A stretch of DNA of 64,000 bases from Mycoplasma miroungigenitalium (GCF_013008635.1 NZ_CP053096.1:248001-312000); one strand, 5' to 3'. Positions 21,121-32,076 are shown, counted from the stretch's first letter. A program made the numbers and translations. The notes: a model not told the origin generated them from the sequence alone.

Positions 21121-21555
21121 ATGAGACAAACAACTATTGTAAACAAAGAAAACGCAAATAAAAAATGATACGTTGTTGACGCCGAAGGACAAGTTCTAGG
21201 TCGTTTAGCAGCTACTGTCGCAACAGTTTTAAGAGGAAAGAATAAACCAACCTTTACGCCAAATGCTGACATGGGTGACAACGTTATTATTATTAATGCT
21301 GAAAAAGTTGTATTAACAGCTAACAAAGAAGAAGACAAAGTTTACTACCACCACACAGGATACCCTGGCGGTCTAAAAAGCATCACTGCTGCTAAGTTAA
21401 GAATTAAAAAACCTACAGCAATCGTACAAAAAGCTATCTACGGTATGTTACCTCATACAAAATTAGGTGATAAACAACGTAAAAACTTATTTGTATATGC
21501 AGGTCCAGAACATGCACACCAAGCACAACAACCAGAAAGTTTAGAGGTAAAATAA
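21121..21555 (+). CDS. rplM: Ribosomal protein L13
   Basis: 50S assembly protein. 144 residues: [16 protein letters not shown] near the N-terminus and [14 protein letters not shown] near the C-terminus are conserved L13 segments. A UGA Trp at residue 16 hides the first third of the gene under the standard code. GAGGAG lies 7 nt before the ATG. It is in the usual operon with rpsI. Confidence 0.97.
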
Positions 21556-21556
21556 T

Positions 21557-21958
21557 ATGGCTACAAAATCAGTTATCGAATATCGTGGTTTAGGACGTCG
21601 TAAAAGTTCTACAGCGCGTGTTATTTTAAGACCGGGTAAAGGTACATTTACTATTAATGGTCGTGATGCAAGAGCTTATTTAGCATCAGATTTATTTTTA
21701 CAAGATGCTTCACAACCTTTAGCATTAACCGAAACAGTTGGAAACTTCGACATTACAGTTAATGTTCGTGGTGGTGGACTAAGTGGTCAAGCCGGTGCTA
21801 TCCGTTTAGGTATTGCTCGTGCATTATTATTAGCAAGTGATTCATACAGAGCTAAATTAAAACCAGCAGGTATGTTAACTCGTGATGCTCGTGTTAAAGA
21901 ACGTAAAAAACCAGGTTTACGTAAAGCGCGTCGTTCACGTCAATTCTCAAAACGTTAA
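21557..21958 (+). CDS. rpsI: Ribosomal protein S9
   Basis: 30S protein whose C-terminal tail reaches the P-site tRNA. 133 residues, with [12 protein letters not shown] at the N-terminus, [19 protein letters not shown] in the middle and the Arg/Lys-rich tail ending QFSKR. It begins 1 nt after the rplM stop; its Shine-Dalgarno GAGG lies in rplM. Confidence 0.97.
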   Translation: MATKSVIEYRGLGRRKSSTARVILRPGKGTFTINGRDARAYLASDLFLQDASQPLALTETVGNFDITVNVRGGGLSGQAGAIRLGIARALLLASDSYRAKLKPAGMLTRDARVKERKKPGLRKARRSRQFSKR

Positions 21959-21987
21959 TTTTAATTTTTTATTTAATAATCTAAAAA

Positions 21988-22012
21988 GTTGCGGTATAAT
22001 TAATTCCGCAAC
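21988..22012 (+). promoter_or_regulatory. Promoter of tRNA-Ile inside a palindrome
   Basis: Perfect -10 TATAAT at 21995-22000, with the tRNA starting at 22020. The -10 is enclosed by a 7-bp inverted repeat GTTGCGG (21988-21994) and CCGCAAC (22006-22012). Confidence 0.55.
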
Positions 22013-22019
22013 TATAAAT

Positions 22020-22096
22020 GCGAGCGTAGCTCAGCTGGTTAGAGCACACGACTGATAATCGTGAGGTCGATGGTTCGAGTCCATTCGTTCGCACCA
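22020..22096 (+). tRNA. tRNA-Ile (GAT)
   Basis: 77 nt, acceptor GCGAGCG/CGTTCGC (one G-T pair), anticodon loop CTGATAA in stem ACGA/TCGT, T-loop GGTTCGAGTCC, encoded CCA. It reads AUU and AUC; AUA is read by the tRNA-Ile2 in the cluster at 7 kb. Confidence 0.97.
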
Positions 22097-22112
22097 TTTC
22101 ATTAAGTTGACC

Positions 22113-22138
22113 AAATGACCCTAGCGGTCATTTTTTTA
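22113..22138 (+). terminator. Terminator of tRNA-Ile
   Basis: Stem AAATGACC/GGTCATTT with a five-base loop and T7, 17 nt after the tRNA. Confidence 0.8.
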
Positions 22139-22170
22139 TTTTTTTTATAGAATTGTTTAAAATTAATAAT

Positions 22171-22518
22171 ATGTTTGAAAAAATAAAACTAATTAAAGAC
22201 GCAATGATTATTAAAGATGATGTCGATCATTCTAAATCAACAAATGAAGAAGCTTCTCGTATCTTATTTAATAATAAAGGCCATAAAATTGAGATAATAC
22301 ATTCTTTTGAATATAATTCCGATTGAATGATAAACAATGATTTAGAACACGCTTTTTTAATCAAGGGAACAGCAATACTTGAAGATGAAAACAGAAATGT
22401 TTTTGAAATGTCAGAAGGAGACTGTTTACGAATTGAAAAAAATGTTAAACATAAAATTATTAAGACATCACAACATGCAATTTGATTAGCAATTCATATA
22501 GGAGACATAAATGAATAA
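22171..22518 (+). CDS. Small cupin-domain protein
   Basis: 115 residues, two UGA Trp codons. It shows the cupin second-motif pattern: HAFLIKGTAILED, then MSEGDCLRIEKNVKHKI, where the Gly-Asp turn and the following His fit a small beta-barrel. Metal ligands are incomplete, so enzymatic activity is uncertain. Its 3' end overlaps the galU start by 8 nt, so the two are coupled and may both act in sugar-nucleotide metabolism (inference). No Shine-Dalgarno site is visible. Confidence 0.7.
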
Positions 22519-23395
22519 AAAAGTTAAAAAATTAATTATCCCAGCAGCTGGATGAGGAACAAGATTTTTGCCAATGACAAAAATAGTTCACAAAGAATTA
22601 GTACCTATTCTAAATAGACCATCTTTAGATTTATTAGTTGACGAAGCTTTGGGGGCTGGCATTGATGAAATTATTTTAGTAATTAGCAAACGCAAACAAG
22701 ATATATTGAATTTATTTTCAGTTAATGAAGCTCTTGAAAAAGAGTTGGAATCAAAAAACAAAAATAAACTATTAGATTTGGTTCGCAAAACTAATCGTTC
22801 TAGACACATCAAATTCGTTTTCCAAGAAAAACAAAACGGATTAGGAGATGCTTTAGCTTCAGCAAAAGAATTAATCGGTAATGAACCTTTTGCTGTCATT
22901 TTAGGAGATGATTTAATCAAATCAAGCACTCCTGCCATTAAACAGCTAATTGAATTTTATGAAAAAACAGGAGCTAATATCCTGGGTGTTCAAACAGTAG
23001 AATCAGAAAATGTTCACAAATATGGCATTGTTAAACCTCTTAATAATGAAGAAAGAAATTTGAAGTCATTTGAAATCAGTGACGCAGTAGAAAAACCCGC
23101 TTTGGAAGTTGCTCCGTCACACAAAGCAATTCTTGGAAGATATGTATTTAATCCTGAATTATTAGATATTTTGTCTAAAATTGAATATGATGGCAAAAAT
23201 GAAATACAAGTGGTTGATGCATTTGACGAGTTAAAAAACAAATATAATCAAAAAATCTATGCTTTTGAATTCGAAGGTACTAGATACGATCTTGGTTCTA
23301 CAGAAGGATTTGTTAAGGCAACTATTGATTATTCATTGGAAAATGCTGAAATTAAAGATAAAATTATGGAATATATCAAACAAAAAGTTAAATAA
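22511..23395 (+). CDS. galU: UTP-glucose-1-phosphate uridylyltransferase
   Basis: Makes UDP-glucose, used for glycolipid or polysaccharide synthesis. 294 residues from ATG 22511. KLIIPAAGWGTRFLPMTK is the nucleotide-binding signature; the UGA Trp within it truncates the frame under the standard code. VFQEKQNGLGDAL, AVILGDDLI and the EKP motif with the catalytic Lys are visible. AGGAGA lies 7 nt upstream within the cupin gene. Confidence 0.95.
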
Positions 23396-23435
23396 TAACA
23401 CAAATTGTGTATGATTAAATTCGTAAAGGAGAATC

Positions 23436-23957
23436 ATGAATAAAAAACTTTTATTAACCCTAGGGTTTGTGGCTAGTTTGCCAATGGTTACCGTTGCTGC
23501 TAGTTGCTCAAAACTAAGCAAAGATGGTCAAGAATTACAACAATATGTTGAAAATGTGGAAAAAACTCTTTTACTTAAAATGAAGAATCAGACCTTCAGT
23601 AGCGATAAATTAATTAGCAAATTAACACCAAAATTAGAAAAGGTGATTTTAGATGCTAAAAACTTAATTAACGATACTCAAAAACATGAAGATTCAGAAT
23701 ATAAAACACATCTTCACAATTTAGTAGATGTAGTCAAAGCTAGTCAAGAAAGAATAACTTTACTTGACACTAGAAATAATTTAAAAAGTATAATGAAAAC
23801 ATTAGAAACAAATATTGAAGAACATCAAAAAGCTCCAAAATATTCAGACGAAAGATATAAAAAAATAAAATCTTTATATGATGATTTAAAAGCTAATATT
23901 GATAAAGATGATATCGTCCTATTGCAATCATTATATAAAAAAGCTCAAGAATTATAG
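23436..23957 (+). CDS. Small helical lipoprotein
   Basis: 173 residues. Signal peptide with lipobox VAASC gives Cys24. The mature part is strongly helical and charged, probably a coiled coil, with no family I recognise. AAAGGAG lies 6 nt before the ATG. It sits 12 nt upstream of deoD and is probably in one transcript with it, though no functional link is evident. Confidence 0.8.
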   Translation: MNKKLLLTLGFVASLPMVTVAASCSKLSKDGQELQQYVENVEKTLLLKMKNQTFSSDKLISKLTPKLEKVILDAKNLINDTQKHEDSEYKTHLHNLVDVVKASQERITLLDTRNNLKSIMKTLETNIEEHQKAPKYSDERYKKIKSLYDDLKANIDKDDIVLLQSLYKKAQEL

Positions 23958-23969
23958 AAGGAGGCTATC

Positions 23970-24677
23970 ATGCCAACACCACACATTAGCGCCCAAAAAG
24001 GCGAAATAGCAAAATATGTATTAATGCCTGGAGATCCATTACGTGCAGAATACATGGCTAAAAAATTTCTTAAAAATCCAAAATTAGTTTCTTCAGTAAG
24101 AAATGTATTATTTTACACCGGAGAATATAACGGAATGCAAGTAACTATCGGTGCCTCGGGAATGGGCGCTGCATCAATCGGTATTTATGCGTACGAACTT
24201 TATACTGTTTATGGCGTTGAACAAATTATTAGAGTAGGTTCAACTGGTTCTTATATTGAAGAATTAAATGTGAAACAACCAGTTCTAGTTAATAGAGCTT
24301 ATGCAGATGGTTTCGGATTCGTTGAACTTATGGTTGGCGAACGCACACACGAAATGTTTCCAACAAAATCTACAATGGATTCACTAATTGAAGCAGCAAA
24401 CGATATGGGGGTTGAATTAAAACAAGTTTCTTGTCATACTACAGACGTGTTTTACGGTCTAAGAAGCATTGAAGAAACAAAAAAAGTTACTCAATGTCAA
24501 GTTGTGGATAATGAATGCTTTGCATTATTTGCTACTGCTTTAAGATGTAATAAAAAAGCTGGTGCTTTGCTTTCGGTTTCTGAAAACATCGTGACCGGAG
24601 CTAGCCTTTCTAGTGATGAAAGACTATTAGAATTTTCAACTATGTTTGAAATCGCCTTAAATTCACTAAGCAAATAA
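23970..24677 (+). CDS. deoD: Purine nucleoside phosphorylase, DeoD type
   Basis: Phosphorolysis of purine (deoxy)nucleosides for base salvage. 235 residues, the usual length. MPGDPLRAEY near residue 19-28, ASGMGAASI and RVGSTGSY fit the family, with Glu182 in DNECFALF as the ribose-binding glutamate. Position 205, in SVSEN, is Glu where the E. coli enzyme has the catalytic Asp204 (VSDHI). GGAGG lies 6 nt before the ATG. Confidence 0.94.
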   Translation: MPTPHISAQKGEIAKYVLMPGDPLRAEYMAKKFLKNPKLVSSVRNVLFYTGEYNGMQVTIGASGMGAASIGIYAYELYTVYGVEQIIRVGSTGSYIEELNVKQPVLVNRAYADGFGFVELMVGERTHEMFPTKSTMDSLIEAANDMGVELKQVSCHTTDVFYGLRSIEETKKVTQCQVVDNECFALFATALRCNKKAGALLSVSENIVTGASLSSDERLLEFSTMFEIALNSLSK

Positions 24678-24682
24678 TATAT

Positions 24683-24708
24683 AATGAAACAGAAATGTTT
24701 CATTTTTT
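24683..24708 (+). terminator. Terminator of deoD
   Basis: Stem AATGAAAC/GTTTCATT with a six-base loop and a T run. Confidence 0.8.
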
Positions 24709-24751
24709 GTTAAATATTGAATAATGTGTATATTCGTAGAATGGAGATATG

Positions 24752-25288
24752 ATGAAAAACAACACAAAACTATTTCAAAATGACTGAATAAGTGTATTTA
24801 AATCTGATAAAGGTTTTACTTATTGTCAACGTCGTAGTATTAACTCAATTGCTGCACTATTGTTTAAAAAAGTTGATTCTGGATATGAATTTATGATTCA
24901 TTATCAACCTCTTCCAGAAGTTGAAGAAAAGAAAAGATGAGATCAACCATATCCATCTGCTATAACTGGTAGTATTGAACACAATCAAACTCCAAGTCAA
25001 TGTTGTATTAATGAAGTGTTGGAGGAAGCTGGTTACAAAATAGAATTATCTAACATTATTGCTCATAATGTTTGTGTTGCAACTACACAAATGAACGAAA
25101 AAGTATTTAACTTTGTCATTGATGTAACGGACTTAACGGCTCATGACATACTAACTGATGGTTCAATATTCGAATCAGTGGCTTACAATGAATGATTCGC
25201 GCAGGAAGAATTTGAGTCAATTTTAAAATCGGAATTACATCTATCTTCATTAAGCGCTCTTTATACTCTTTTCCTACTTAATAAGTAA
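24752..25288 (+). CDS. Nudix-family hydrolase
   Basis: 178 residues, visible only with UGA as Trp. The Nudix box is GSIEHNQTPS followed by NEVLEEAGY. The catalytic glutamates (EVLEEAG) are present, but the usual Arg of REVxEE is Asn. An N-terminal antiparallel sheet precedes it, as in ADP-ribose pyrophosphatase-like members. The substrate is not predictable. Of two adjacent ATGs, the second (24752) is preferred because GGAG at 24743-24746 is spaced 5 nt from it. Confidence 0.8.
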
Positions 25289-25308
25289 ATCTCATTTTGA
25301 GATTTTTT
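25287..25308 (+). terminator. Terminator of the Nudix gene
   Basis: Stem AAATCTC/GAGATTT followed by T6, overlapping the stop codon. Confidence 0.75.
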
Positions 25309-25393
25309 CATTAAATTGTTAAATCTTATTGAATTTTTACAGCAAAAATATTAAAAATAACTTTTTTTTGTTCCCATAAATATAATTTAAATA

Positions 25394-25399
25394 TATAAT
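25394..25399 (+). promoter_or_regulatory. -10 box of tRNA-Ser(GCT)
   Basis: TATAAT ending 14 nt before the tRNA start. Confidence 0.5.
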
Positions 25400-25413
25400 A
25401 GTAGAGCAAAAAT

Positions 25414-25504
25414 GGGACAGTACTCAAGAGGCTGAAGAGGCGGCACTGCTAATGCTGTAGGGGTGGCAACACCCGCGGAGGTTCAAATCCTCTCTGTTCC
25501 GCCA
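25414..25504 (+). tRNA. tRNA-Ser (GCT)
   Basis: 91 nt with long variable arm, acceptor GGGACAG/CTGTTCC, anticodon loop CTGCTAA, discriminator G, encoded CCA followed immediately by T7, which probably serves as its terminator. Confidence 0.96.
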
Positions 25505-25574
25505 TTTTTTTATACTTTTTTTGTTAATATTTATGATATACATTAAAATAATATCCAAAGTAGAAAGAGAAATT

Positions 25575-28289
25575 ATGAATAAAGAGGAATCATTAAAATA
25601 TAACGGTTTAACTTCAAAAGAAGTTTTATCAAAAAAACAAGAATTCGGACCTAACTCGTTAATTAAAAATAAAAAAATAAATCCGGTAGTGGCTTTCTTT
25701 AAACAATTTTTAGATCCTATGATAATTTTATTAATCATAGGTGCTGCAATTTCATTAGGATTAGCCATTTTCGAACATGTTACTAATAAAAAAAGCGGGG
25801 TAGACTTAACTATTAGTTATGTTGAACCAGCGATAATTATTTTAGTTATTGTACTAAACTCAATGCTCGGTGCATATCAAGAAGTTAAATCCGATAACGC
25901 TGTTAGAGCATTAGAAAAAATGAACGAAACGTACTCGAATGTAATTCGTGACGGAAAGGTCGTAAAAATAAAAGCAACAGACCTTGTTCCTGGTGATTTA
26001 ATTATTTTAGCGGCCGGCGATACTATAAGCGCTGATTGCAAAATTATAGAATCTTCTAACCTAATGGTGGTTGAATCTTCATTAACTGGAGAAAACTTAC
26101 CAATTTCTAAATTTGCTGATTGAAATGCAGAAACTAATACTATATTGGCGGAAAATAAACACTTATTATACTCAGGAACATATGTTACCAACGGTAAAGC
26201 AACAGCATTAGTTGTTGCTACTGGAGTTAATACTGAATTAGGTAAAATCAATGAATCTATGCAAAAACAAGGAAAAAATATTACGCCTTTACAATACAAA
26301 CTAAATAACTTAAGCAAGTGATTTGGTATCGGTGGTGTTGTCTTACTATTTGTAAGTCTTTTTGTTCAAATTTTACTAAACAATATTTATACAGGTGTTT
26401 GAGACAATTTAGACATCTATACACACTCGCTAGTAACTGCAATAAGTCTAGCAGTAGCTGCAATTCCAGAAGGATTAATTACTTTTACGACTGTTTTATT
26501 ATCCGTAGGAGTTAAAGCTTTATCAAAAGAAAGGGCGTTAGTTAAAAACTTATTAGCTGTAGAAACACTTGGTTCTGCGTCTATTATATGTACTGATAAG
26601 ACAGGTACCTTAACTGAAAATAAAATGAAAATAGTAGATGTTTTTGATTTATCATCTAATTTAATATTAAGTAAGAATAAAGACAAAAGTAAATTTAAAA
26701 ACATAGCCTCATTATTAACTATTTGCAATGACGCTTTCATTGATTTTGATAAAAAAACAAGAACATTCAATGAGATCGGGGATCCTACGGAAACTGGAAT
26801 GTTGAGATTTGCCCATGAATTAAACATTACCAAGGAAGAGACGTTAGCAAAAACACCAATAATTCAATCATTGCCTTTCGATAGCGACCGTAAAATGCAC
26901 TCGGTTTTAGTCGAAATTAACAGTGAAAAATGAATGATAACCAAGGGTGCACCCGATATTATTATTAGCAAATCTATTAATATAAATAAAGATGAAATAC
27001 AATCAATAAATGATAAATGGGGTGGCGAATCATATAGAGTTATAGCGTTAGCTCGTAAAAAGATTGATAAAGAGAAAATTTCATTTAATGATGAAGAAAA
27101 TTTCGAATTTATTGGTCTTATTGCCTTAATCGACCCCCCACGTGAAAATGTTCGTGAAAGCGTTGAAAAAGCTAAAAGAGCAGGAATTAAAACAGTAATG
27201 ATTACTGGAGATCACATCATTACAGCTAAAGCTATAGCTAAAAATTTAGGTATTTATCAGGAAAATGATTTATGTATATCAGGTACCGAATTATCTAAAA
27301 TGTCTGACGAAGAACTTAACGAAAAAGTCAAAAAAATAACTGTCTATGCTAGAGTAAATCCAGAAGATAAACTTCGTATAGTCAAAGCATGACAAAAACA
27401 CGATGAAGTTGTTGCAATGACTGGAGATGGCGTAAATGACGCACCTGCGCTTAAAGCATCCGATATAGGTTGTGCTATGGGTATAACTGGAACTGATGTA
27501 TCAAAACAGGCAGCAGATTTAATATTGGTTGATGATAATTTCAACACAATTGTTAGCGCTGTTAAAAATGGACGTACTACATTTGATAAAATCAAAACAA
27601 TTATTATGAACTTATTAGTTTCCTCAATAGTTGAAATCTTGGTAATGTTAATTGGTATGATCGTATTCTTCTTTGCTTATAAAGAACATTATTTACATGA
27701 ATTTTATATTTTCGGTGCTAGTCAATTACTATGAATCAATCTTGTATCTCATGGCCTACCAGCAATAGCCTTAGGTTTTGTGGATAGCGGTAAAAACGTT
27801 ATGGATAGAAACCCATATAATAAAAAAGAAAGTATTTTCTCACGGGGAATGGGCTCAATACTTATTTGACAATCATTATTGTTGAGTCTTGCAACTTTAA
27901 TCTCATACACAATTGGCGCTGAATATGCAATCAAAAATGGATTAGAGCTAGCTCAAATTTCATCTACTTGCGCCTTCATTACTTTGGGTCTTGCCTGTGG
28001 TATCAACACTATTAATTTCATGAGTGAAAAATCAATTTTTATTTCTTCATTCAAAAAATACTGATTAGTTTGAGCTGCAATAACATTTTCTGCAACAACA
28101 ATTTTACTGATTGCATTGGTTCCTCAAATTGCCCAAGTCTTTAGAATGGCGGACATCATTAATCACCCAATTATAATTATTTCATCAATACTATTAGGAT
28201 TGGTTCTTATCGCAATGATAGAATTAATTAAATTATTCAAACTTGTCAAAGTTTGCGTGAAAAGCAATAAAAAACTTAGTTCCGACTAA
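25575..28289 (+). CDS. P-type calcium-transporting ATPase (PMR1/SERCA-like)
   Basis: 904 residues with many UGA Trp codons. P2-type cation ATPase: four N-terminal membrane helices with the TGES-equivalent SLTGENLP in the actuator domain, phosphorylation motif CTDKTGTLT, nucleotide-binding [14 protein letters not shown] and hinge [11 protein letters not shown], then six C-terminal helices. AIPEGL in helix 4 (at [10 protein letters not shown]) is the calcium-site signature. It exports Ca2+ from the cytoplasm. It begins 70 nt after tRNA-Ser with a weak AAAGAGA site. Confidence 0.92.
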
Positions 28290-28297
28290 GTTTTTTA
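28272..28297 (+). terminator. Terminator of the P-type ATPase gene
   Basis: Stem AACTTAGT/ACTAAGTT with a TCCG loop and T6, overlapping the final codons. Confidence 0.8.
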
Positions 28298-28324
28298 TTT
28301 AAATCAGTTTACATCTATTCAAAA

Positions 28325-28348
28325 TAAAAAACGAATCGTAGCGATTCG
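28325..28348 (-). terminator. Terminator of secA
   Basis: Stem CGAATCG/CGATTCG with a 3-base loop, followed by TTTTTTATTTT on the minus strand. Confidence 0.8.
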
Positions 28349-28377
28349 AGTTTAATTATTTAATATGGTTTATTATT

Positions 28378-30924
28378 CTAGTTTTTATTTGTAAAGAAAT
28401 CATCCTCAATTGCTTGCATATTTTCATCCGAAACATTAACCTGCGCGTTTTTTGTTTCATAGTAATAGGTAAGCAATCTTTTTTCTTTTTCAGTATCATC
28501 TAAGGTTTCGTCGTCAAAAACAATTATATTTCTGATCTCTGTAAATAAAGGATCTTGTCTAACTTCTACCGGAATCAGCGTTGATGTACCCAAACGTTCG
28601 TTAAATATTGTTTTCGCTACATCCGTAGCAATATTTGCCAACATTTGATTAAATTTCTTACTACCTTCTTCCGTATAAACTTGATATGGGTTTTTTTGAG
28701 AATATTGAACCAAATTCACATTAGAACGTAATTTATCCATTGTGTTAATATGATTTTGTCAATATCTATCGACAACTGATAAAACTATTCTCTTTTCTGT
28801 AAATAGTAATAAATCTTTAGCATAGTTTTTCTCAACGTTGCCTCTTCAAATAGCGTATTTATCAAGAATTTGTTCAGTTAAATATTCTTTCATGTCACTT
28901 TCATGAATTTTGCTCAACTCTTCAAAATCAATTTTTTCTCTAACACCTTTACCTAGAAAATCATTATTTAAGTGAGATAAAAGTTTTTCATAAATAAATG
29001 AACCTGTTTTATTTAGAAATTCAGGATTAGTTACTATCGAATTAACTGCACTTTTTATCATTCTTTCAATAATGAATTCTAAATCTTCGTGAATTAATAT
29101 TAAATCTCTCTGAGCATAGAAAAGGTCACGTTGTTGACGAATAACATCATCATAATGTAGAACACTTTTACGCGAATCATAGTTAACACCTTCAATTTTC
29201 TTTTGAGCGGCTATGAAACCTTTAATAAGCGATTTAGTAGTTATTTCAGCATCGCCTTTAGAAGCAAATTGTTCCTTAAATTCTTCATAATTTGCGAAAC
29301 GCTTCATTAATTGATCATCAAGCGAAACATAGAATTTGGATGTTCCGGGGTCCCCTTGACGTCCACTACGACCTCTTAGTTGGTTATCAATACGTCTTGA
29401 TTCTGCTTTATCTGTACCTATAACATATAAGCCACCTAACTCTTTAGCTTCTGAGCTTAATTTAATATCAGTACCACGTCCAGCCATATTTGTTGCTATG
29501 GTTACTGATTTCACTTGACCTGCATTCGCGATTATTTCAGCCTCAGAAGCATTTTGTTTAGCATTAAGGACTGTATGAGGAACCATCGCATTCAATAGAT
29601 ATTGGTGTAATATTTCGGAATCTTCAATTTGAGCTGTACCGACCAATATTGGTTGACCTTTTTCGTATAATTCTTTAATTTTTTCAGTAACAGCTATTCA
29701 TTTGCCGGCTGCTGTGGCAAAAATAGAATCTGGTAGATCTTGTCTGATAACGGGCCTGTTAGTAGGGACAACATTAACACGCATATTATAAATATCAATG
29801 AATTCTTGTTCCTCCGTTTTGGCGGTACCTGTCATACCACACAACTTTTTAAACATGCGGAAAAAGTTTTGGTAAGTAATGGTTGCTAGAGTTTTTGTTT
29901 CGCTCTGTATTTCCACGCCGGCACACGCTTGAATTGCTTGTTGTAATCCTTCAGAGTAAGCACGCCCTTCCATAATACGGCCTGTAAAAGCATCAACAAG
30001 TTCAACCTTGCCATCTCTAACAATATACTCAACATTTTCTTTCATTACTTTATGAGCTCTAAGTGAGTTTTGAATACGGTGCACCATTTCAGAGTTTTCA
30101 ATATGGTAAAGATTTTCAAATCCAAAATAATTTTTTGCTCTTTGAATACCACTGAATGTCAATGAAATAGCTTTTGATTCTTCATCAATTTCATAGTCAT
30201 CTTCAGTTAATGTTCTAACAAATCTATCAGCAAGGAAATAGTCTTGAGTATCTTCGCCTTCTCCGCCAGAAATAATCAAAGGGGTTTTTGCTTCGTCAAT
30301 TAAAATTGAATCAGCTTCGTCAATTAGACAAAAGTGAAGGCCTCTCTGAACTTTCTCTTCCATTGAACTTGCCATATTATCTCTTAAATAATCAAAACCT
30401 AATTCTGAGTGAACAGAATAAGTAATGTCTGCTGCGTAGGCTCTTCTTTTATCGTCAGTTTCCATTTGGGCTTTATTGATACCAACCGTCATACCCAATC
30501 AATTGAACACTTCGCCCATCTCAATAGCATCACGTTCCGAAAGATATTCGTTAACAGTAGAAACAATAGCTCCTTTTCCCTCAAGAGCATTCAAATATAC
30601 TGGCGCAATTGAAGTAATTGTTTTACCTTCACCAGTTTTCATTTCCGCAACCGAAGCTAAATCAAGAAGCAATCCTCCTATCATTTGAACATCATAAGGT
30701 CTTTTCCCAAGAACTCTTTTGGTGGCTTCACGAGAAACGGCAAAAACTTCCGCTCTCATTGATTCTAAACTCTCTCCATTAGCTAAACGGCTTTTGAATT
30801 GAAATGTTTTATTTTTAAGGTCTGCGTCGCTAAGTTTTTTAATTAATGGTTCAAAAGCATTAATTTTTTTCAAGGTCTTTTCTGCGATACGCATTTCTGT
30901 AGATTTAAAGTCAAATATTTTCAT
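28378..30924 (-). CDS. secA: Preprotein translocase ATPase SecA
   Basis: Motor of Sec-dependent protein export. 848 residues. MKTGEGKT is Walker A near residue 82; LIDEADSILID is the DEAD-type Walker B. NMAGRGTDIKL and QLRGRSGRQGD are the second helicase domain motifs. The C-terminal zinc-binding tail of many bacteria is absent, as usual in mollicutes. Two UGA Trp codons (29695, 28843 regions) split it under the standard code. No ribosome-binding site precedes ATG 30924. It serves the lipoproteins with signal peptides in this window. Confidence 0.96.
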
Positions 30925-31263
30925 ATTTTTAATTTTACATCATTAACAATATAAATTAAATTTTGATATTAATATTATTAATTAAAATAGTTGATTGTTA
31001 TGACATACATTTTTGTTGAATAAAAAATGAAGAGAAACTAAACAATTTTAGAAATTTGATTACTATGTTTTATTTTATAAAAGAGTTAAAACTTAGCCTA
31101 GTTTTACCAAAACAGTTAAAATTTAATAAATTATGGGATAATAATTATAATTAAAAACTCATTGTATGTTAAATAAGTTAATTTAGGTAATCATAATTCG
31201 CATTTGAAAAAATCTCAAGACATTATCTAAAAAATCATTATCAATTATCTGGAGGTATTTGTA
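30925..31263. other. AT-rich intergenic stretch between secA and the R-M locus
   Basis: About 340 bases with no supportable reading frame. It must hold the divergent promoters of secA and the restriction gene; TATAAT at 31146-31151 is one candidate for the plus strand. No repeats or element ends were recognised that would mark insertion of the R-M locus. Confidence 0.5.
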
Positions 31264-32076
31264 GTGGATTCTATTAAAGAACTTTTAATTAAATTATTTC
31301 GAGAGAATGTTAAAGGTAAAAAGCCAGACGTTAGTGAAAAAAATGTTGGACATGACGGTAAGGTTGGAAATTGATTGGAAGAGCAATTCGGAAAACATCC
31401 AGATTCTGACAATGTCGCAGATTTCTACGGTTACGAATTAAAAAGCGAAACAAAAAGTAAAACTACATTTGGAGATTGATCCGCTAATCGATACATATTC
31501 AGAACCGGTCAATACACGAATTTATTTAAAGACCAGTCAATTGGAACTCCACAGGATATTTTTTGTATGTTTTTTGGTCAACTAAATCCAGAAAAAAATA
31601 ACCGCTGTTCTTGGTCAGGCAAGCCAATACCACATCTAAATGAATATAAAAGTTTTGGATAAATAATGATTATTGAACCAAACAAAGACATTGTTATAAA
31701 ATACTCTTATAGTAAAGATCAACGCCAAAACAAACATACAATTATACCTTTACAACTACAACATGGAGAAATTGAACTTGCAAGATGATTTGGTTCAACA
31801 TCGCCATCATCAAACAGTACAGACAAAAGTTTAAAAGATAAGTTAGAAAACAAATTCAATCAAAAAGACTGATTCACTTGCAAAACTGATTCAGATGGTA
31901 GATATAAAGAAATATGTTTTGGCGGCACTTTTAATTTTGAGCAGTGAATTGACCTTGTTACTAAAGGCATTGTTTTCTTTGATAGCGGCATGCATCAAGG
32001 GAATAAGCGTCCTTATTCGCAATGACGTGCAAATAATAAATATTGAGATAGTTTAATAATTGAAAGATACGAATAA
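31264..32076 (+). pseudogene. Type II restriction endonuclease (LlaMI/ScrFI-like), interrupted by one in-frame TAA
   Basis: A 271-codon frame from GTG 31264, with GGAGG 8 nt upstream, to TAA 32074. A single in-frame TAA lies at 31660-31662 after 132 codons. The reading frame continues in phase on both sides. The N-terminal part has VGHDGKVGNWLEEQF, then ADFYGYELKSETK and TFGDWSANRYIF, a PD-(D/E)xK-type nuclease layout with the ExK in YELKSE. The C-terminal part has IKYSYSKDQRQNK and QWRANNKYW. The segment around the stop reads SFG-stop-IMII, so a CAA (Gln) to TAA change would explain it. The halves could also be translated separately, the second from ATG 31666, but no Shine-Dalgarno site precedes that. 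Family assignment is by memory of motif order; no recognition site is claimed. The partner is the convergent cytosine methyltransferase. Confidence 0.75.

Noticed and set aside
25877-26833. Minus-strand frames opposite the P-type ATPase
   Set aside because: Shadow frames of a gene with intact P-ATPase motifs on the plus strand.
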